Source: an uncultured Eubacteriales bacterium
GTDB lineage: Bacteria; Bacillota; Clostridia; Oscillospirales; CAG-272
Length of the DNA stretch: 64,000 nucleotides
Direction: 5' to 3'
NCBI GenBank assembly: GCA_902491535.1
Contig: CABUHS010000010.1
Location: 1 to 64,000 of the forward strand
Part shown: in pieces, positions 7,119 to 16,927 of the stretch
Numbering within the stretch: position 1 is the first letter of the stretch
Layout of the letters: the number at the start of each line of letters is the position of its first letter
The notes under the pieces: generated by a model
What the model was told of the DNA's origin: nothing
The model's input: only the letters and a program-made list of their open reading frames with translations
Databases searched by the model: none
Made by a program: the position numbers and the translations under genes

Positions 7119-8867
7119 CTACTTAACTCTCAGCGCAGATATTCTGTCGGGATCCGGGGTAACATAAGCAGTCCAGTTTTTTGTATACGTCACAAATCCC
7201 GGCTTTGAACCTGCGGGCTTCTTGATATATCTTATCTGAGTATAATCAACAGCGGTATTCTCGCCGCTTTCCGCCTTCGAATTAAATGCTGCTATCTCGG
7301 CAGCTTCGGTAAAATCGGAAACGTCCGGTTCGTTTTCTCCGTCAGTAAACAATACAACATGAGAACCCGGCACATTCTTAGCATGAAACCACCAATCCGA
7401 GCGCTCCGCAGTCTTTGTTGTAAGTATATCATTCTGTATATTATTCCGTCCGCACAGTACACGGTAACCTCCCGACGTTCTGTATTCTATAGCACGGACA
7501 CGGCGAACCTGTTTTTTCTGATTCTTTTTGTTTTTAATATCCTTTGCCAAGCCCGTTTCGGCGAGTTCAGCGCGTATTTCATCTATATCCGATTCAGATT
7601 CGCATCTTGACAGCGCGTCAAGCACGGTGTCTATATATACAAGTTCTGATTCGGCAAGCTTTATCTGTTCGGCAAGAACCTGCTCTGCGGTTTTCAGCTT
7701 TGAATATTTTCTGTAGTATTTCTGTGCATTCTGAGAGGGAGACATACGCGGATCGAGAGGAACAGTGACCTGCTCAAGTCCCTCGGAATAATAGTCGGTA
7801 AGCTCCGCCGACGTCATACCCTTGCTCACTGCCCATATATTTGAAGTAATAAGATCACCGAAACGTTTAAGCTTCTCGCCGTCTGCACATCCTGCAAGCT
7901 CCTCGCGCTGAAGCACAAGCTTCCTGCGCAATCTTGCGTCGGCGTTTCCGAGCATATGCAGTATATCCGACTCGCGCTGCCTGATACGCTCCGCGCGGTC
8001 CCGTTCACCGAAAAATAGTTCAAGCAAAGCGGATATACCGGCAGGATGCTCAACAGACGCGGTGTCTCCGTAAACACCTACATCCGTAAAACAGTATTCG
8101 ATCGGCTTTTTATCCGCATCGCGGACAAGTGTCGGCTGATATATACCGAGTTCAAGATCCTTCAGTATACCGGACATAACATCGAAAAGGCGCTCGCAGC
8201 TATCTGAAGCACGGTGTGCGATCTCCTTTGCGAGAAGCGAGGATATTCCAAGATAGTGCGCAGTTATAAATTTATCCGCACGCAAAGTTCCGCCGTCAAA
8301 AAGTCCTTCGGCACGGCATAGGGAAAGAAAATGCTTTCTGCTCTCTGTCCTCGGATCAAGCTTATCCTGAGGAGGCGGAAGCTCGTATTTCATTCCGGGC
8401 AGAACCTGTCTTTTCTGACTTGTCGTAAAATCCACAGTACGGCATGCTCCGAGTATGCGGTGATCTCCGTCACAGAAAATAATATTGCTGTACTTTCCCA
8501 TTATTTCGATGATAAGAGAACGTCTCGCGGAAAAACCCATTTCGTCCGTTCCGTCAAAAACAAGCTCAAGCACCCGTTCAAATCCCGGCTGGATAATTTC
8601 AGTCAGCTTAGCGCCGGAAAGATGTTTTCGCAGAAGCATGCAGAACATCGGAGCGGTAAGCGGATTCTCCTTGACCGAGGAGGTAACATGTATTCTCGGC
8701 GAGCTTGGCGACGCCGATATAAGCAGTCTTTCACTGCTTCTGTCCCTGTGAAGGATCAGTATAAGTTCATCTTTTTCCGGTTGCTGCACCTTCTCAACGC
8801 GCGCTCCGGTAAAGCAGCGCCGCAATTCATCTGCGACCGCCGCGACCATTCCTGCATCAAATGCCAT
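7119..8867 (-). CDS. rqcH: RqcH (NFACT, FbpA-type) ribosome quality-control factor
   Basis: RqcH binds stalled 50S-peptidyl-tRNA and directs C-terminal alanine tailing in bacterial ribosome quality control; older databases name it fibronectin-binding protein A. The 582 residues show an N-terminal NFACT-N domain (LLRKHLSGAKL, IIEIMGKYSNIIFCD), a long coiled-coil middle with KKNQKKQVRR, and the NFACT-R domain with SDWWFHAKNVPGSHVVLF. Length is normal. AAGGAAG precedes the ATG. Its promoter region carries three tandem copies of the structured repeat, so the leader would be about 410 nt if transcription starts at the outermost promoter. Confidence 0.92.
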   Translation of the reverse strand: MAFDAGMVAAVADELRRCFTGARVEKVQQPEKDELILILHRDRSSERLLISASPSSPRIHVTSSVKENPLTAPMFCMLLRKHLSGAKLTEIIQPGFERVLELVFDGTDEMGFSARRSLIIEIMGKYSNIIFCDGDHRILGACRTVDFTTSQKRQVLPGMKYELPPPQDKLDPRTESRKHFLSLCRAEGLFDGGTLRADKFITAHYLGISSLLAKEIAHRASDSCERLFDVMSGILKDLELGIYQPTLVRDADKKPIEYCFTDVGVYGDTASVEHPAGISALLELFFGERDRAERIRQRESDILHMLGNADARLRRKLVLQREELAGCADGEKLKRFGDLITSNIWAVSKGMTSAELTDYYSEGLEQVTVPLDPRMSPSQNAQKYYRKYSKLKTAEQVLAEQIKLAESELVYIDTVLDALSRCESESDIDEIRAELAETGLAKDIKNKKNQKKQVRRVRAIEYRTSGGYRVLCGRNNIQNDILTTKTAERSDWWFHAKNVPGSHVVLFTDGENEPDVSDFTEAAEIAAFNSKAESGENTAVDYTQIRYIKKPAGSKPGFVTYTKNWTAYVTPDPDRISALRVK

Positions 8868-8880
8868 TTTTATTCTTCCT

Positions 8881-9299
8881 TATTATATCATAAATCGTTG
8901 CGTGAAACGCAGCTGCGCCTCAAGGCGCGGGACTGCACATCCGTCGATTTAGTCATTCAATGTTTTCTCAGACATCCGAAATCTCGCATAGCAAGGTTTC
9001 GGTTTACGTCGTGAGGTTATTATATCATAAATCGCTGCGTGAAACGCAGCAGCGCCGTATGGCGCGGGACGGCGAAGCTGTGATTTAGTCATTCAATGTT
9101 CTCTCAGACGTCCGAAATCTTGCATAGCGAGGTTTCGGTTTACGTCGTGAGGTTATTATATCATAAATCGCTGCGTGAAACGCAGCAGCGCCGTATGGCG
9201 CGGGACGGCGAAGCTGTGATTTAGTCATTCAATGTTCTCTCAGACGTCCGAAATCTTGCATAGCGAGGTTTCGGTTTACGTCGTGAGGTTATTATATCA
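8881..9299 (-). repeat. Three tandem 136-137 bp structured repeats in the rqcH promoter
   Basis: TATTATATCA recurs at 8881, 9018, 9154 and 9290, delimiting three units of 137, 136 and 136 bp. The second and third units appear identical and the first is diverged. Each unit has an outer stem (TAAATC with GATTTA) enclosing small hairpins with GAA-type loops, then a second stem-loop (CCGAAA with TTTCGG) inside a GACGT/ACGTC stem. On the rqcH strand each TATTATATCA reads TGATATAATA, a -10 box, but only the outermost one has a -35 at the right distance. Confidence 0.9.
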
Positions 9300-9319
9300 T
9301 ATTTACTTGAATTTCGCAA
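9291..9319 (-). promoter_or_regulatory. Outer promoter of rqcH
   Basis: Read leftward: TTGCGA (9314-9319), a 17-bp spacer, TATAAT (9291-9296). The first repeat unit begins immediately downstream, so the transcript would start inside it. Confidence 0.7.
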
Positions 9320-9383
9320 TCCCGAAAAAATACCGGATAGTGTTATTTGGATGTAGTTGTATCGCGTTTCCGGTTTATGCAAG

Positions 9384-9412
9384 TGTTGACATTTTTTTTT
9401 AATTATGCTACA
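9384..9412 (+). promoter_or_regulatory. Promoter of valS
   Basis: TTGACA, 17 bp, TACAAT. The leader is under 100 nt, too short for a T-box, and none of the T-box sequence landmarks is present. Confidence 0.8.
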
Positions 9413-9499
9413 ATATATCTATTATTATAAAATAAGATTTGTACCGGATCACAGCTGTTTACAAAAAACATATATCTGTCTGAAAGGAATGAAAATATA

Positions 9500-12145
9500 A
9501 TGAAAAAAGAGTTGGCAAAAACTTATGCCCCGTCTGAATTTGAGGATAAGTGGTATAAGTTTTGGGAGGAAAACGGTTATTTCAAACCGGATGACGACCG
9601 GAGCAAAGAGCCGTTTAATATAGTTATTCCGCCTCCGAATGTTACCGGACAGCTTCACATGGGACATGCTCTCAACAATACACTTCAGGATATTCTTATC
9701 CGCACAAAGCGCATGCAGGGATACAATACCATGTGGATTCCCGGAACCGATCACGCGGGTATTGCAACGCAGATCAAGGTTGAGCAGATGCTCCGCGAAG
9801 AAAAAGGACTTTCCCGTCATGATATCGGACGCGAGGAATTTCTGAAGCTTGTATGGCAGTGGAAGGAAAAGTACGGTGACCGTATTATAAATCAGCTCAA
9901 GAAGATCGGATCGTCATGTGACTGGAGCCGCGAGTGCTTCACTATGGACGATAATCTTTCTGCCGCTGTAAGAAAGACCTTTGTAAATCTTTATAACAAA
10001 GGACTTATATACCGCGGTTTCCGTATTATAAACTGGTGTCCGAGCTGTGCTACCGCGATCAGTGATGCGGAAGTAGAGCATAAGGAGCTTGAGGGAGCAT
10101 TTTGGCATATCCGTTATAAACTGTCCGACTGCGACGAGTATCTTACAGTTGCTACGACACGTCCGGAGACGATGCTCGGAGATACTGCTGTTGCAGTAAA
10201 CCCCGAGGACGAGAGATATAAGAAATATATCGGAAAAATGCTTGTTCTGCCGCTTACAGGCAGACAGATTCCTGTCGTTGCCGACGAGCATGCGAAACCC
10301 GAATTCGGAACGGGATGCGTTAAGATCACTCCGTGTCATGATCCGAACGACTTTGAAGTCGCACAGCGTCATGGCCTTCCGATGATACAGGTGCTTACGC
10401 CTGACGCAAAGATGAACGACGAATGCGGTGTTTACGCAGGACTTGACCGCTACGAGGCGCGCAAACGCATAGTTGCGGATCTTGAAGCTTGCGGAGCGCT
10501 TGTTAAAATTGAAAAATGCACGCATGAGGTCGGTCATTGCTACCGCTGCGGAACGGTTCTTGAGCCGACTGCATCGCGCCAGTGGTTTGTTCGCATGAAG
10601 CCGCTTGCCGATCCGGCTATCAAGGTCGTTCGCGACGGTACGGTAGACTATATTCCCGAAAGATTCTCCAAGCTTTACCTTAACTGGATGGAGAATATTC
10701 ACGACTGGTGTATTTCGCGTCAGCTTTGGTGGGGACACCGTATCCCTGCTTATTACTGCGATGACTGTGGCGAAATGATCGTTTCAGAAGAAAATGTTGC
10801 AGTCTGCCCGAAGTGCGGTTCCGCACATGTTCATCAGGACGAAGATGTTCTTGATACATGGTTTTCATCTGCGCTTTGGCCGTTCTCCACGCTCGGATGG
10901 CCGAACAATACAAAAGATCTCGAATATTTCTATCCTACTTCGGTTCTTGTTACCGCTTACGATATCATAACCTTCTGGGTATCTAAGATGATATTTATGG
11001 GACTTGAAAATATGAGCAGCGTATTTCCGGATGATGTGAAAAAACAGATTCCGTTCCCGCATGTCTTTATTCACGGACTTGTCCGTGACGCGCAGGGAAG
11101 AAAGATGTCAAAATCGCTCGGAAACGGTATCGATCCGCTCGAAGTTGTTGAAAAATACGGCGCTGACGCGCTTCGCTTTGCGCTTACGACAGGAAATTCT
11201 CCCGGAAATGACATGCGTTTTTCGGATGAGAAGATCGAGGCGGCGCGTAACTTTGCAAATAAGCTTTGGAATGCAGCTCGCTTTGTTCTTATGAATCTTA
11301 CAACTGACGAGACAGGACTTCCATGTTCTGATGAACTTGCGCTCGAGGACAGATGGATACTGACGCGTTTTGAGCGTCTTACAGCTGAAGTTACAGAAAA
11401 TATCGACCGCTATGAGCTTGGAGTTGCTCTCTCGAAGCTTTATGATTTCGTATGGGATGTATTCTGCGATTGGTATATCGAGCTTGTAAAGCCGAGACTT
11501 TCGTCAGGAGATACCAACGCTCAGCGCGTGATCGTGTTTGTTCTTTCGGAGACACTGAAACTTCTGCATCCGTTTATGCCTTTCATTACAGAGGAGATAT
11601 GGCAGAGTCTGCCGCATGACGGCGAGAGCATTATGATCTCGGCATATCCGAAATATAATGAAGAGCTTGTATTCGGATCTGATGAGCAGAAGATGGGCCG
11701 CATTATTGCCTGTATACGTGCAATAAGAAATCGCCGTGCAGAGATGAACGTTCCTCCGTCAAAGAAGGCTGCGCTTTACATTGTTACCGCCGACAGGGAG
11801 ACGTTTGAAGCGGGAAGCGGCTTTTTCGGAAAGCTTGCTTCGGCTTCTGAGGTGCATGTGGTTGACGGCTATCATGCCGACGATGCCGTTCAGATCGTTT
11901 CCGACGCAGCTACGATATATATTCCGCTTGCGGAGATGATCGACTTTGAAAAAGAGCTTGCGAGACTTTCCGCCGACAGGGAAAAGACTCTCAGTGAGAT
12001 CGCGCGTATTGAAAAGAAGCTTGCTAATGAAGGCTTCGTGTCAAAAGCTCCGGCGGCTGTCGTTGAAGGTGAACGCAAGAAGCTCGACGGATATCGCGAT
12101 ACGCTTGACAATATAGAAAAGGCTATCGCAAAGATCGCAAAATAA
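9500..12145 (+). CDS. valS: Valyl-tRNA synthetase
   Basis: Class I synthetase that charges tRNA-Val and edits mischarged threonine. The 881 residues show the HIGH-type motif HMGH at 53-56, an editing domain with the [13 protein letters not shown] block, the KMSKS motif near residue 537 ([10 protein letters not shown]), an anticodon-binding domain, and a C-terminal coiled coil (about 815-880). CxxC pairs near 430-450 ([14 protein letters not shown]) suggest a zinc knuckle. Length is typical of bacterial ValRS. GAAAGGAAT precedes the ATG. It appears monocistronic. Confidence 0.96.
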   Translation: MKKELAKTYAPSEFEDKWYKFWEENGYFKPDDDRSKEPFNIVIPPPNVTGQLHMGHALNNTLQDILIRTKRMQGYNTMWIPGTDHAGIATQIKVEQMLREEKGLSRHDIGREEFLKLVWQWKEKYGDRIINQLKKIGSSCDWSRECFTMDDNLSAAVRKTFVNLYNKGLIYRGFRIINWCPSCATAISDAEVEHKELEGAFWHIRYKLSDCDEYLTVATTRPETMLGDTAVAVNPEDERYKKYIGKMLVLPLTGRQIPVVADEHAKPEFGTGCVKITPCHDPNDFEVAQRHGLPMIQVLTPDAKMNDECGVYAGLDRYEARKRIVADLEACGALVKIEKCTHEVGHCYRCGTVLEPTASRQWFVRMKPLADPAIKVVRDGTVDYIPERFSKLYLNWMENIHDWCISRQLWWGHRIPAYYCDDCGEMIVSEENVAVCPKCGSAHVHQDEDVLDTWFSSALWPFSTLGWPNNTKDLEYFYPTSVLVTAYDIITFWVSKMIFMGLENMSSVFPDDVKKQIPFPHVFIHGLVRDAQGRKMSKSLGNGIDPLEVVEKYGADALRFALTTGNSPGNDMRFSDEKIEAARNFANKLWNAARFVLMNLTTDETGLPCSDELALEDRWILTRFERLTAEVTENIDRYELGVALSKLYDFVWDVFCDWYIELVKPRLSSGDTNAQRVIVFVLSETLKLLHPFMPFITEEIWQSLPHDGESIMISAYPKYNEELVFGSDEQKMGRIIACIRAIRNRRAEMNVPPSKKAALYIVTADRETFEAGSGFFGKLASASEVHVVDGYHADDAVQIVSDAATIYIPLAEMIDFEKELARLSADREKTLSEIARIEKKLANEGFVSKAPAAVVEGERKKLDGYRDTLDNIEKAIAKIAK

Positions 12146-12201
12146 AAGCAGTAAATCAAATTCGCTGTATTAATAACAATTTATATTTATAATAAAAAAA
12201 T

Positions 12202-12234
12202 AAGGGAGGCTTTTCCTATGAAAAGCCTCCCTTT
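12202..12234. terminator. GC-rich hairpin after valS
   Basis: AAGGGAGGCTTTT pairs with AAAAGCCTCCCTT around a 6-nt loop. The better T-run lies on the leftward strand (TTATTTTTTT), so it can also stop transcription from the HAD gene. Confidence 0.7.
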
Positions 12235-12256
12235 AAAAATAATAAAGAATTTACAT

Positions 12257-12306
12257 AAAAATATCAGCATGGACATTTACTTATCTATCCTTGCTGATAT
12301 TTTTTA
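12257..12306. terminator. Second bidirectional terminator
   Basis: ATATCAGCA (12261-12269) pairs with TGCTGATAT (12292-12300). T-runs flank both sides, between the convergent valS and HAD genes. Confidence 0.7.
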
Positions 12307-12421
12307 GTCCTAAATATAAAAGATTTCTTTTTAACTTCGGTGTTGCCAATGCCTATTTTAGAAATCTTTTATTGAAGCGCTCGATAAACTGTAAAACACT
12401 CATGACGGTCGGCGACTGAAA

Positions 12422-13168
12422 CTATAAAAGATTTGCTTCGATAAAGTGTGCCACACCGTCTTCGTCATTGCTGCCGGTAATATAATCCGCTGCATTCGTC
12501 ACGGCTTCGATTGCATTGGAAACTGCAACTCCAATACCGCACATCTGGATTGGTTCAATATCATCGTTATCATCGCCAAAATAGACAGTATTGGTTTGTA
12601 AAATATTCAGAGCTTCAAGTGCTACTTTAATTCCGTTCCATTTTGTTGCATTTTTACTCATGATTTGCACAAGAGTGTTTTTTGCAATGGTATAATATAC
12701 GTCCTTAGTTAATATGTGTTCAATTTTGGCGTATAAAGTATCATTTGCGCTGCTTGCCAAAATCTTATACAAAGTTTCCTGAGCCGGCAAATTTGGGAAA
12801 TCATCATAACAGGTGGAGTCCCATTCCGGAATTGCGACATTGGAGTATATACCGTTACTTGTTTCAATAGAGATAAGTGTATCAGATATTGAAATCAGTG
12901 AGGACAAAACACATTCTCCGCTTAAACGTGGAATACTATTTTCAATTACCTCATTGGGCAAAATAATTTTGGCTCCATTCATGGTTATAGCTGCATCAAA
13001 GCCGACTTGCTCATGGTATATCAGTATGCTTCTTTCGGGTCTTGCCGTTGCTGCTATAATAGCAATACCTTCATTGTGACATTTTTTCAAGACATTAAGC
13101 GTGTATGCCGAAAGTGTCTTGTCAGTACGCAGCAGCGTTCTATCCAAGTCAACAATAATAGCTTTCAC
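12422..13168 (-). CDS. HAD-superfamily (Cof-type) phosphatase
   Basis: 248 residues. The catalytic loop VDLDRTLLRTDK carries Asp7 and Asp9. The cap domain (about 80-185) is of the C2 type seen in Cof/YbiV enzymes, and the closing motif is FGDDNDD, where the Asp pair binds magnesium. These cytoplasmic enzymes dephosphorylate sugar phosphates or cofactors; the substrate cannot be assigned. It stands alone with its own promoter and terminators. Confidence 0.85.
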   Translation of the reverse strand: MKAIIVDLDRTLLRTDKTLSAYTLNVLKKCHNEGIAIIAATARPERSILIYHEQVGFDAAITMNGAKIILPNEVIENSIPRLSGECVLSSLISISDTLISIETSNGIYSNVAIPEWDSTCYDDFPNLPAQETLYKILASSANDTLYAKIEHILTKDVYYTIAKNTLVQIMSKNATKWNGIKVALEALNILQTNTVYFGDDNDDIEPIQMCGIGVAVSNAIEAVTNAADYITGSNDEDGVAHFIEANLL

Positions 13169-13205
13169 TTAAAGCTCCTCCACAAATTTTAGTTTATTGC
13201 CTTGC

Positions 13206-13234
13206 ATTTTACCACAGGTGTTTGCAAAATTCAA
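13206..13234 (-). promoter_or_regulatory. Promoter of the HAD phosphatase
   Basis: Read leftward: TTGAAT, 17 bp, TAAAAT, about 40 bp upstream of the start codon. Confidence 0.65.
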
Positions 13235-13323
13235 TTCACTTTCTTGAAATCACCGGAGTTTTAATCAGTAATACTTATTAAAAGAAGGAAATATAAAAGT
13301 TTCGGTCAAGCCTTTTTAAGGGG

Positions 13324-13353
13324 TTGCGGGTGTCCGAGGGCAGAGCCCTCGGA
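13324..13353. repeat. GC-rich palindrome
   Basis: TCCGAGGGC pairs with GCCCTCGGA around a 3-nt loop, and CCTTTTTCC follows on the + strand. No + strand gene ends here, while kdgK ends just to the right in the opposite direction, so it looks more like an intergenic palindromic repeat than a matched terminator. Confidence 0.5.
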
Positions 13354-13383
13354 GTCCTTTTTCCCTAGGAATCTTTTCTCTGT

Positions 13384-14406
13384 TTATCGCTGAACTCTTC
13401 CCGAACCGTCGCCGCCTGCGAGTTTTTCAACCTCGGCAACTGTTGCGTGATTGTAGTCTCCCTCTACTGCGTGCTTGAGTGCAGAAGCGGCTACAGCGAA
13501 TTCAACAGCAGCTTGCGAATCTTTTCCAGATAGAAGTGCATAGATAAGACCTGCACCGAAGCTGTCTCCGCCGCCTATACGGTCAACGATATGGAGATGA
13601 TAAAGCTTTGAGAAACAGTATTCATTTCCGTCGTAAAGCATTGCGCTCCAGTCGTTGTCGAATGCGGACTTACTCTCACGGAGAGTTATAGCGACCTTTT
13701 CAAATCCGAATTTCTCGGCAAGCTGTCTTGCGACAGACTTGTAACCTTCTTTGTTAAGCTCACCTGCGGTAATATCTGTTGCTTCTGCTTCTATACCGAA
13801 TACGTCCTTTGCATCCTCTTCGTTGGAGATGCATACGTCAACGTACTGACAAAGCTCGGTCATAGCCTCTCTTGCCTGTTCTCTTGTCCACAGCTTACCG
13901 CGGTAGTTCAGGTCGCATGATATCTTTATGTTTCTTGATTTTGCTGCGATACAAGCCTCGCGGCATATTTCAACGAGATTCGGTCCGAGTGCGGGCGTGA
14001 TTCCCGTAAAGTGGAACCAATCGACACCGTCAAAGATCTTGTCCCAGTCAAAGTCGGAGGGCGCCGCTTCCTGAATAGCCGAATGAGCGCGGTCATAAAT
14101 GCAAACGCTCGGACGCTGAGACGCACCTTTTTCATTGTAGTAGATACCGACACGGTCGCCTCCGCGAACGATAAGCGATGTGTCAACTCCGTAACGGCGG
14201 AGACTGTTTACAGCGCTCTGACCGATCGCGTGTGCGGGAAGTTTTGTAACATATGCGGCGTCAATGCCGTAGTTTGCGAGCGATACAGCGACATTTGCCT
14301 CGCCGCCGCCGAATGAAAATTGCAGGTGATCTGCCTGTACAAACCGTTCGTAATTATAGGGCTGAAGGCGGACCATAAGCTCGCCGAATGTAATAACTTT
14401 AGCCAT
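13384..14406 (-). CDS. kdgK: 2-dehydro-3-deoxygluconokinase (PfkB family)
   Basis: KdgK phosphorylates 2-keto-3-deoxygluconate to KDPG. The 340-residue PfkB-type kinase has the substrate loop FSFGGGEANVAVSLANYG near residue 31 and the catalytic signature DRIGGGDSFGAGL near 275, including the anion-hole glycines and catalytic Asp. The gene starts 8 bp inside the upstream aldolase gene, so translation is coupled. With uxuA, the fructuronate reductase and eda upstream, the pathway assignment is strong. This is the last gene of the operon. Confidence 0.9.
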   Translation of the reverse strand: MAKVITFGELMVRLQPYNYERFVQADHLQFSFGGGEANVAVSLANYGIDAAYVTKLPAHAIGQSAVNSLRRYGVDTSLIVRGGDRVGIYYNEKGASQRPSVCIYDRAHSAIQEAAPSDFDWDKIFDGVDWFHFTGITPALGPNLVEICREACIAAKSRNIKISCDLNYRGKLWTREQAREAMTELCQYVDVCISNEEDAKDVFGIEAEATDITAGELNKEGYKSVARQLAEKFGFEKVAITLRESKSAFDNDWSAMLYDGNEYCFSKLYHLHIVDRIGGGDSFGAGLIYALLSGKDSQAAVEFAVAASALKHAVEGDYNHATVAEVEKLAGGDGSGRVQR

Positions 14407-15046
14407 TGTTTCTTGTCTCCTTTACAATTTCTACAGACTTTTTGCAGAGCTCTGTGATCTCATCCCATTTTCCGCCGTCGATAAGATCTGCGGTGACCAT
14501 GTAGCTTCCTCCGCAAGCACAGATAACGGGGCAGGAGAGATATTCTTTAAGGTTTTTAAGCGAGATTCCGCCTGTCGGCATTATCTTGAACATCGGGAAG
14601 GGCGCGGACATTGCTTTGATCTTGGAAAGACCGCCGGACTGCTCCGCAGGGAAGAATTTCAGAACTTCAAGTCCGAATTTAAGTGCCGCGTGGTAGTCGG
14701 TCGGGGTAGTGCATCCGGGATATATCGGAATGTTTTTTTCGACGCAGTATGCGACAAGCTCCGGATCGAATCCGGGAGTAACGATAAACTGAGCGCCGGC
14801 TTCTACTGCTTTGTCAAGCTGTTCCTTTGTAAGGATCGTGCCTGCACCTACAAGCATATCGGGATGTGTCTCCCGCATTATTTTTATAGCCTTGTCTGCT
14901 CCTGCGGCGCGGAAGGTAACCTCTGCGACGGGAACTCCTCCGGCGCACAGCGCAGCTGCAAGCGGTTCTGCATCTTTTTCGGGATTGTTAAGCTTGATGA
15001 CCGGAACAACGCCGATCTGTGAAATTTTTTCATTAAAGGAATTCAT
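14399..15046 (-). CDS. eda: KDPG aldolase (2-dehydro-3-deoxyphosphogluconate aldolase)
   Basis: 215 residues, the normal length. It splits KDPG to pyruvate and glyceraldehyde 3-phosphate through a Schiff-base lysine. Family blocks are visible: EVTFRAAGADKAI with the catalytic Glu, VGAGTILTKEQ, FIVTPGFDPELV, PGCTTPTDYHAALKFG and KFFPAEQSGGLSKIKA with the active-site Lys. The end overlaps kdgK by 8 bp. A 223-bp gap separates it from the upstream reductase gene, so an internal promoter is possible. Confidence 0.92.
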   Translation of the reverse strand: MNSFNEKISQIGVVPVIKLNNPEKDAEPLAAALCAGGVPVAEVTFRAAGADKAIKIMRETHPDMLVGAGTILTKEQLDKAVEAGAQFIVTPGFDPELVAYCVEKNIPIYPGCTTPTDYHAALKFGLEVLKFFPAEQSGGLSKIKAMSAPFPMFKIMPTGGISLKNLKEYLSCPVICACGGSYMVTADLIDGGKWDEITELCKKSVEIVKETRNNG

Positions 15047-15269
15047 TTTTTAACCTCATCTTTCTCCCGAAATCGTAATGTCGGGAAAAATTGATTTTAA
15101 TTGGATCTGCTCCGTAGCAGATTTGTACGGGGATAATCATTAGTTATGTATACACTTTGCTTAAAACAGCAGAACGCTGCTCTGCCTGAAGTGAATTGGC
15201 GAACATTCGGTATACGGCATGATTTTTATGCCGATATTGTTTATATAAAAATCCGTGAAAACAGTTGTC

Positions 15270-16853
15270 TCAGCGCTCGGAAACGTATTTGTGAAGTGTT
15301 TTACGTACTGCTCCGACACCGACAAACAGCTCTTCAGCCATTTTTACGGTTCGCTCTCCGAGTCCTGCTTTATAAAGGTCGACGCCGAAAATGTCGGAGC
15401 GGCTGTAAAGTTTTTCAAGACAGCTCATATCCTGCTTGGATTCAGTTATCTTCAGAGGAGCGACAATTGCCTGAAGCTCTTCGAGAAGCGGATCGGGAGA
15501 TGGGGTAAATGTGTTTCCGCTGTCGTCAATACCCGTAAGATAACGGGCATAGCCTGCCAGTACAAGCGGTATAAGCACAAGCTCATCGGTGTTAAGACCG
15601 CGCTCGAGATATGCTTTGATAGTTTCACCGAAGCGTATGGAAAGCTTTTGGGAAGTGTCGGTGGCGATTCTCTGCGGAGCATCGGGCATGAACGGATTCG
15701 GCAGGCGCTTTGTCAAAACCGCTCCGATAAAGTCAGCCGGTTTCAGTACGCCCGGATCTACAACGACAGGCATTGCTTCGGTATAACCTATCTTGGTTAT
15801 CAGACTGCATATATCCTCATCCTTCATCTCGTCGGATATAAGGGTGTATCCGAGCATGCAGCCGAAGATCGACATTGCGGTGTGAAGGGGATTGAGGCAT
15901 GTACATACCTTCATTTTTTCGACCTTGTCGACAGTTTCTCGGTCGGTGAAAAGAACGCCGCCGGCTTCGAGCGGAGGACGTCCGCAGGTGTAATTGTCCT
16001 CGATTACAAGGTATTCTGTTTCTTCTGCGTTGACGAATGCGGAAGTGTAGGTGTTTTTCGCAGTTACGATAACCTCGCTGTCCTCAAATCCGTCGCTGTC
16101 GAGAAGCGCCTTTATCTTTGCGTCAGGTCTCGGAGTTATCTTGTCGATCATGCTCCACGGGAAGGTGACCTTTGTTTCGTCGCGGAGATAATCGGCAAAG
16201 TTATTCGGGACGAGTCCGGCTGCTGTCCATGCGTCGGCATATGTGAGAACGGCGGATCTCACCTTGTCACCGTTATGCGAGCAGTTGTCCATGCTCTGAA
16301 GAGTGATCGGAAGCTGTCCTGCATTGAAGCGTGCGAGCAGGAGAAGTGTTATCTTACCCATAATCAGTGAGGGATCAAATCCTTTTGCCGTATCGTTTTC
16401 CGATACCGAGTAGCCCTTTTCAGTAATTGTAAAGCTTACCATCTGAAGGGACGGCGCACGGAATATTTCGAGCAGGCGGTTCCAATCTTCGGTGAAGCTT
16501 TTGTCAGCTTTGAGACTTTCGGTGACCGATGCTATAACCTTTTTATCTGCCGTACCGTCCGATTTAAGAACGGCGAGAAGACTCAGATTGTCGAACGGAC
16601 GGTATGCGCGGTCGATAATTTCGTAATCGAAGCCTTCGGCGACGATAACACCTTTATCGTAGATTCCTTCGTCAAGCGCTTTTTGCAGGACTGCCGCCGG
16701 AAAAGCGCGGAATATGTTTCCTGCGCCGAAATGGATCCAGGAAGGCTCTTTTTTTGTATTTTCCGTGACCTTTTTAATATCGAATTTCGGGAGAGCAATG
16801 TTTGCTTTATCCCATACGTCGCGGTCGCGGATTCCGTTTAAATTCAGTTTCAT
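15270..16853 (-). CDS. uxuB: Fructuronate reductase / mannitol-dehydrogenase family
   Basis: 527 residues of the long-chain mannitol dehydrogenase family. The nucleotide-binding segment is WIHFGAGNIFRAFPAAVLQ; the substrate domain has QSMDNCSHNGDKVR with the conserved Asp-Asn and TFPWSMIDKITPR. In this operon the expected reaction is reduction of D-fructuronate to D-mannonate with NADH. The symbol is given from context and family; tagaturonate reductase is the alternative. It lies 74 bp downstream of uxuA. Confidence 0.82.
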   Translation of the reverse strand: MKLNLNGIRDRDVWDKANIALPKFDIKKVTENTKKEPSWIHFGAGNIFRAFPAAVLQKALDEGIYDKGVIVAEGFDYEIIDRAYRPFDNLSLLAVLKSDGTADKKVIASVTESLKADKSFTEDWNRLLEIFRAPSLQMVSFTITEKGYSVSENDTAKGFDPSLIMGKITLLLLARFNAGQLPITLQSMDNCSHNGDKVRSAVLTYADAWTAAGLVPNNFADYLRDETKVTFPWSMIDKITPRPDAKIKALLDSDGFEDSEVIVTAKNTYTSAFVNAEETEYLVIEDNYTCGRPPLEAGGVLFTDRETVDKVEKMKVCTCLNPLHTAMSIFGCMLGYTLISDEMKDEDICSLITKIGYTEAMPVVVDPGVLKPADFIGAVLTKRLPNPFMPDAPQRIATDTSQKLSIRFGETIKAYLERGLNTDELVLIPLVLAGYARYLTGIDDSGNTFTPSPDPLLEELQAIVAPLKITESKQDMSCLEKLYSRSDIFGVDLYKAGLGERTVKMAEELFVGVGAVRKTLHKYVSER

Positions 16854-16927
16854 AGTATTTTCCTGTATATGATTTCCGGGGACTGCTGTCTCTCGACAGA
16901 GACAGACATGTCTCCTGTTTTTTTATT

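Noticed and set aside
8881..9299. CRISPR-like array
   Set aside because: The units are about 136 bp, contiguous and nearly identical with no variable spacers, and they lie across a promoter.
9413..9499. T-box leader before valS
   Set aside because: The leader is under 100 nt and has no T-box motif or specifier stem.
13324..13353. Terminator of kdgK
   Set aside because: The T-run is on the wrong strand for kdgK; treated as an intergenic palindrome.
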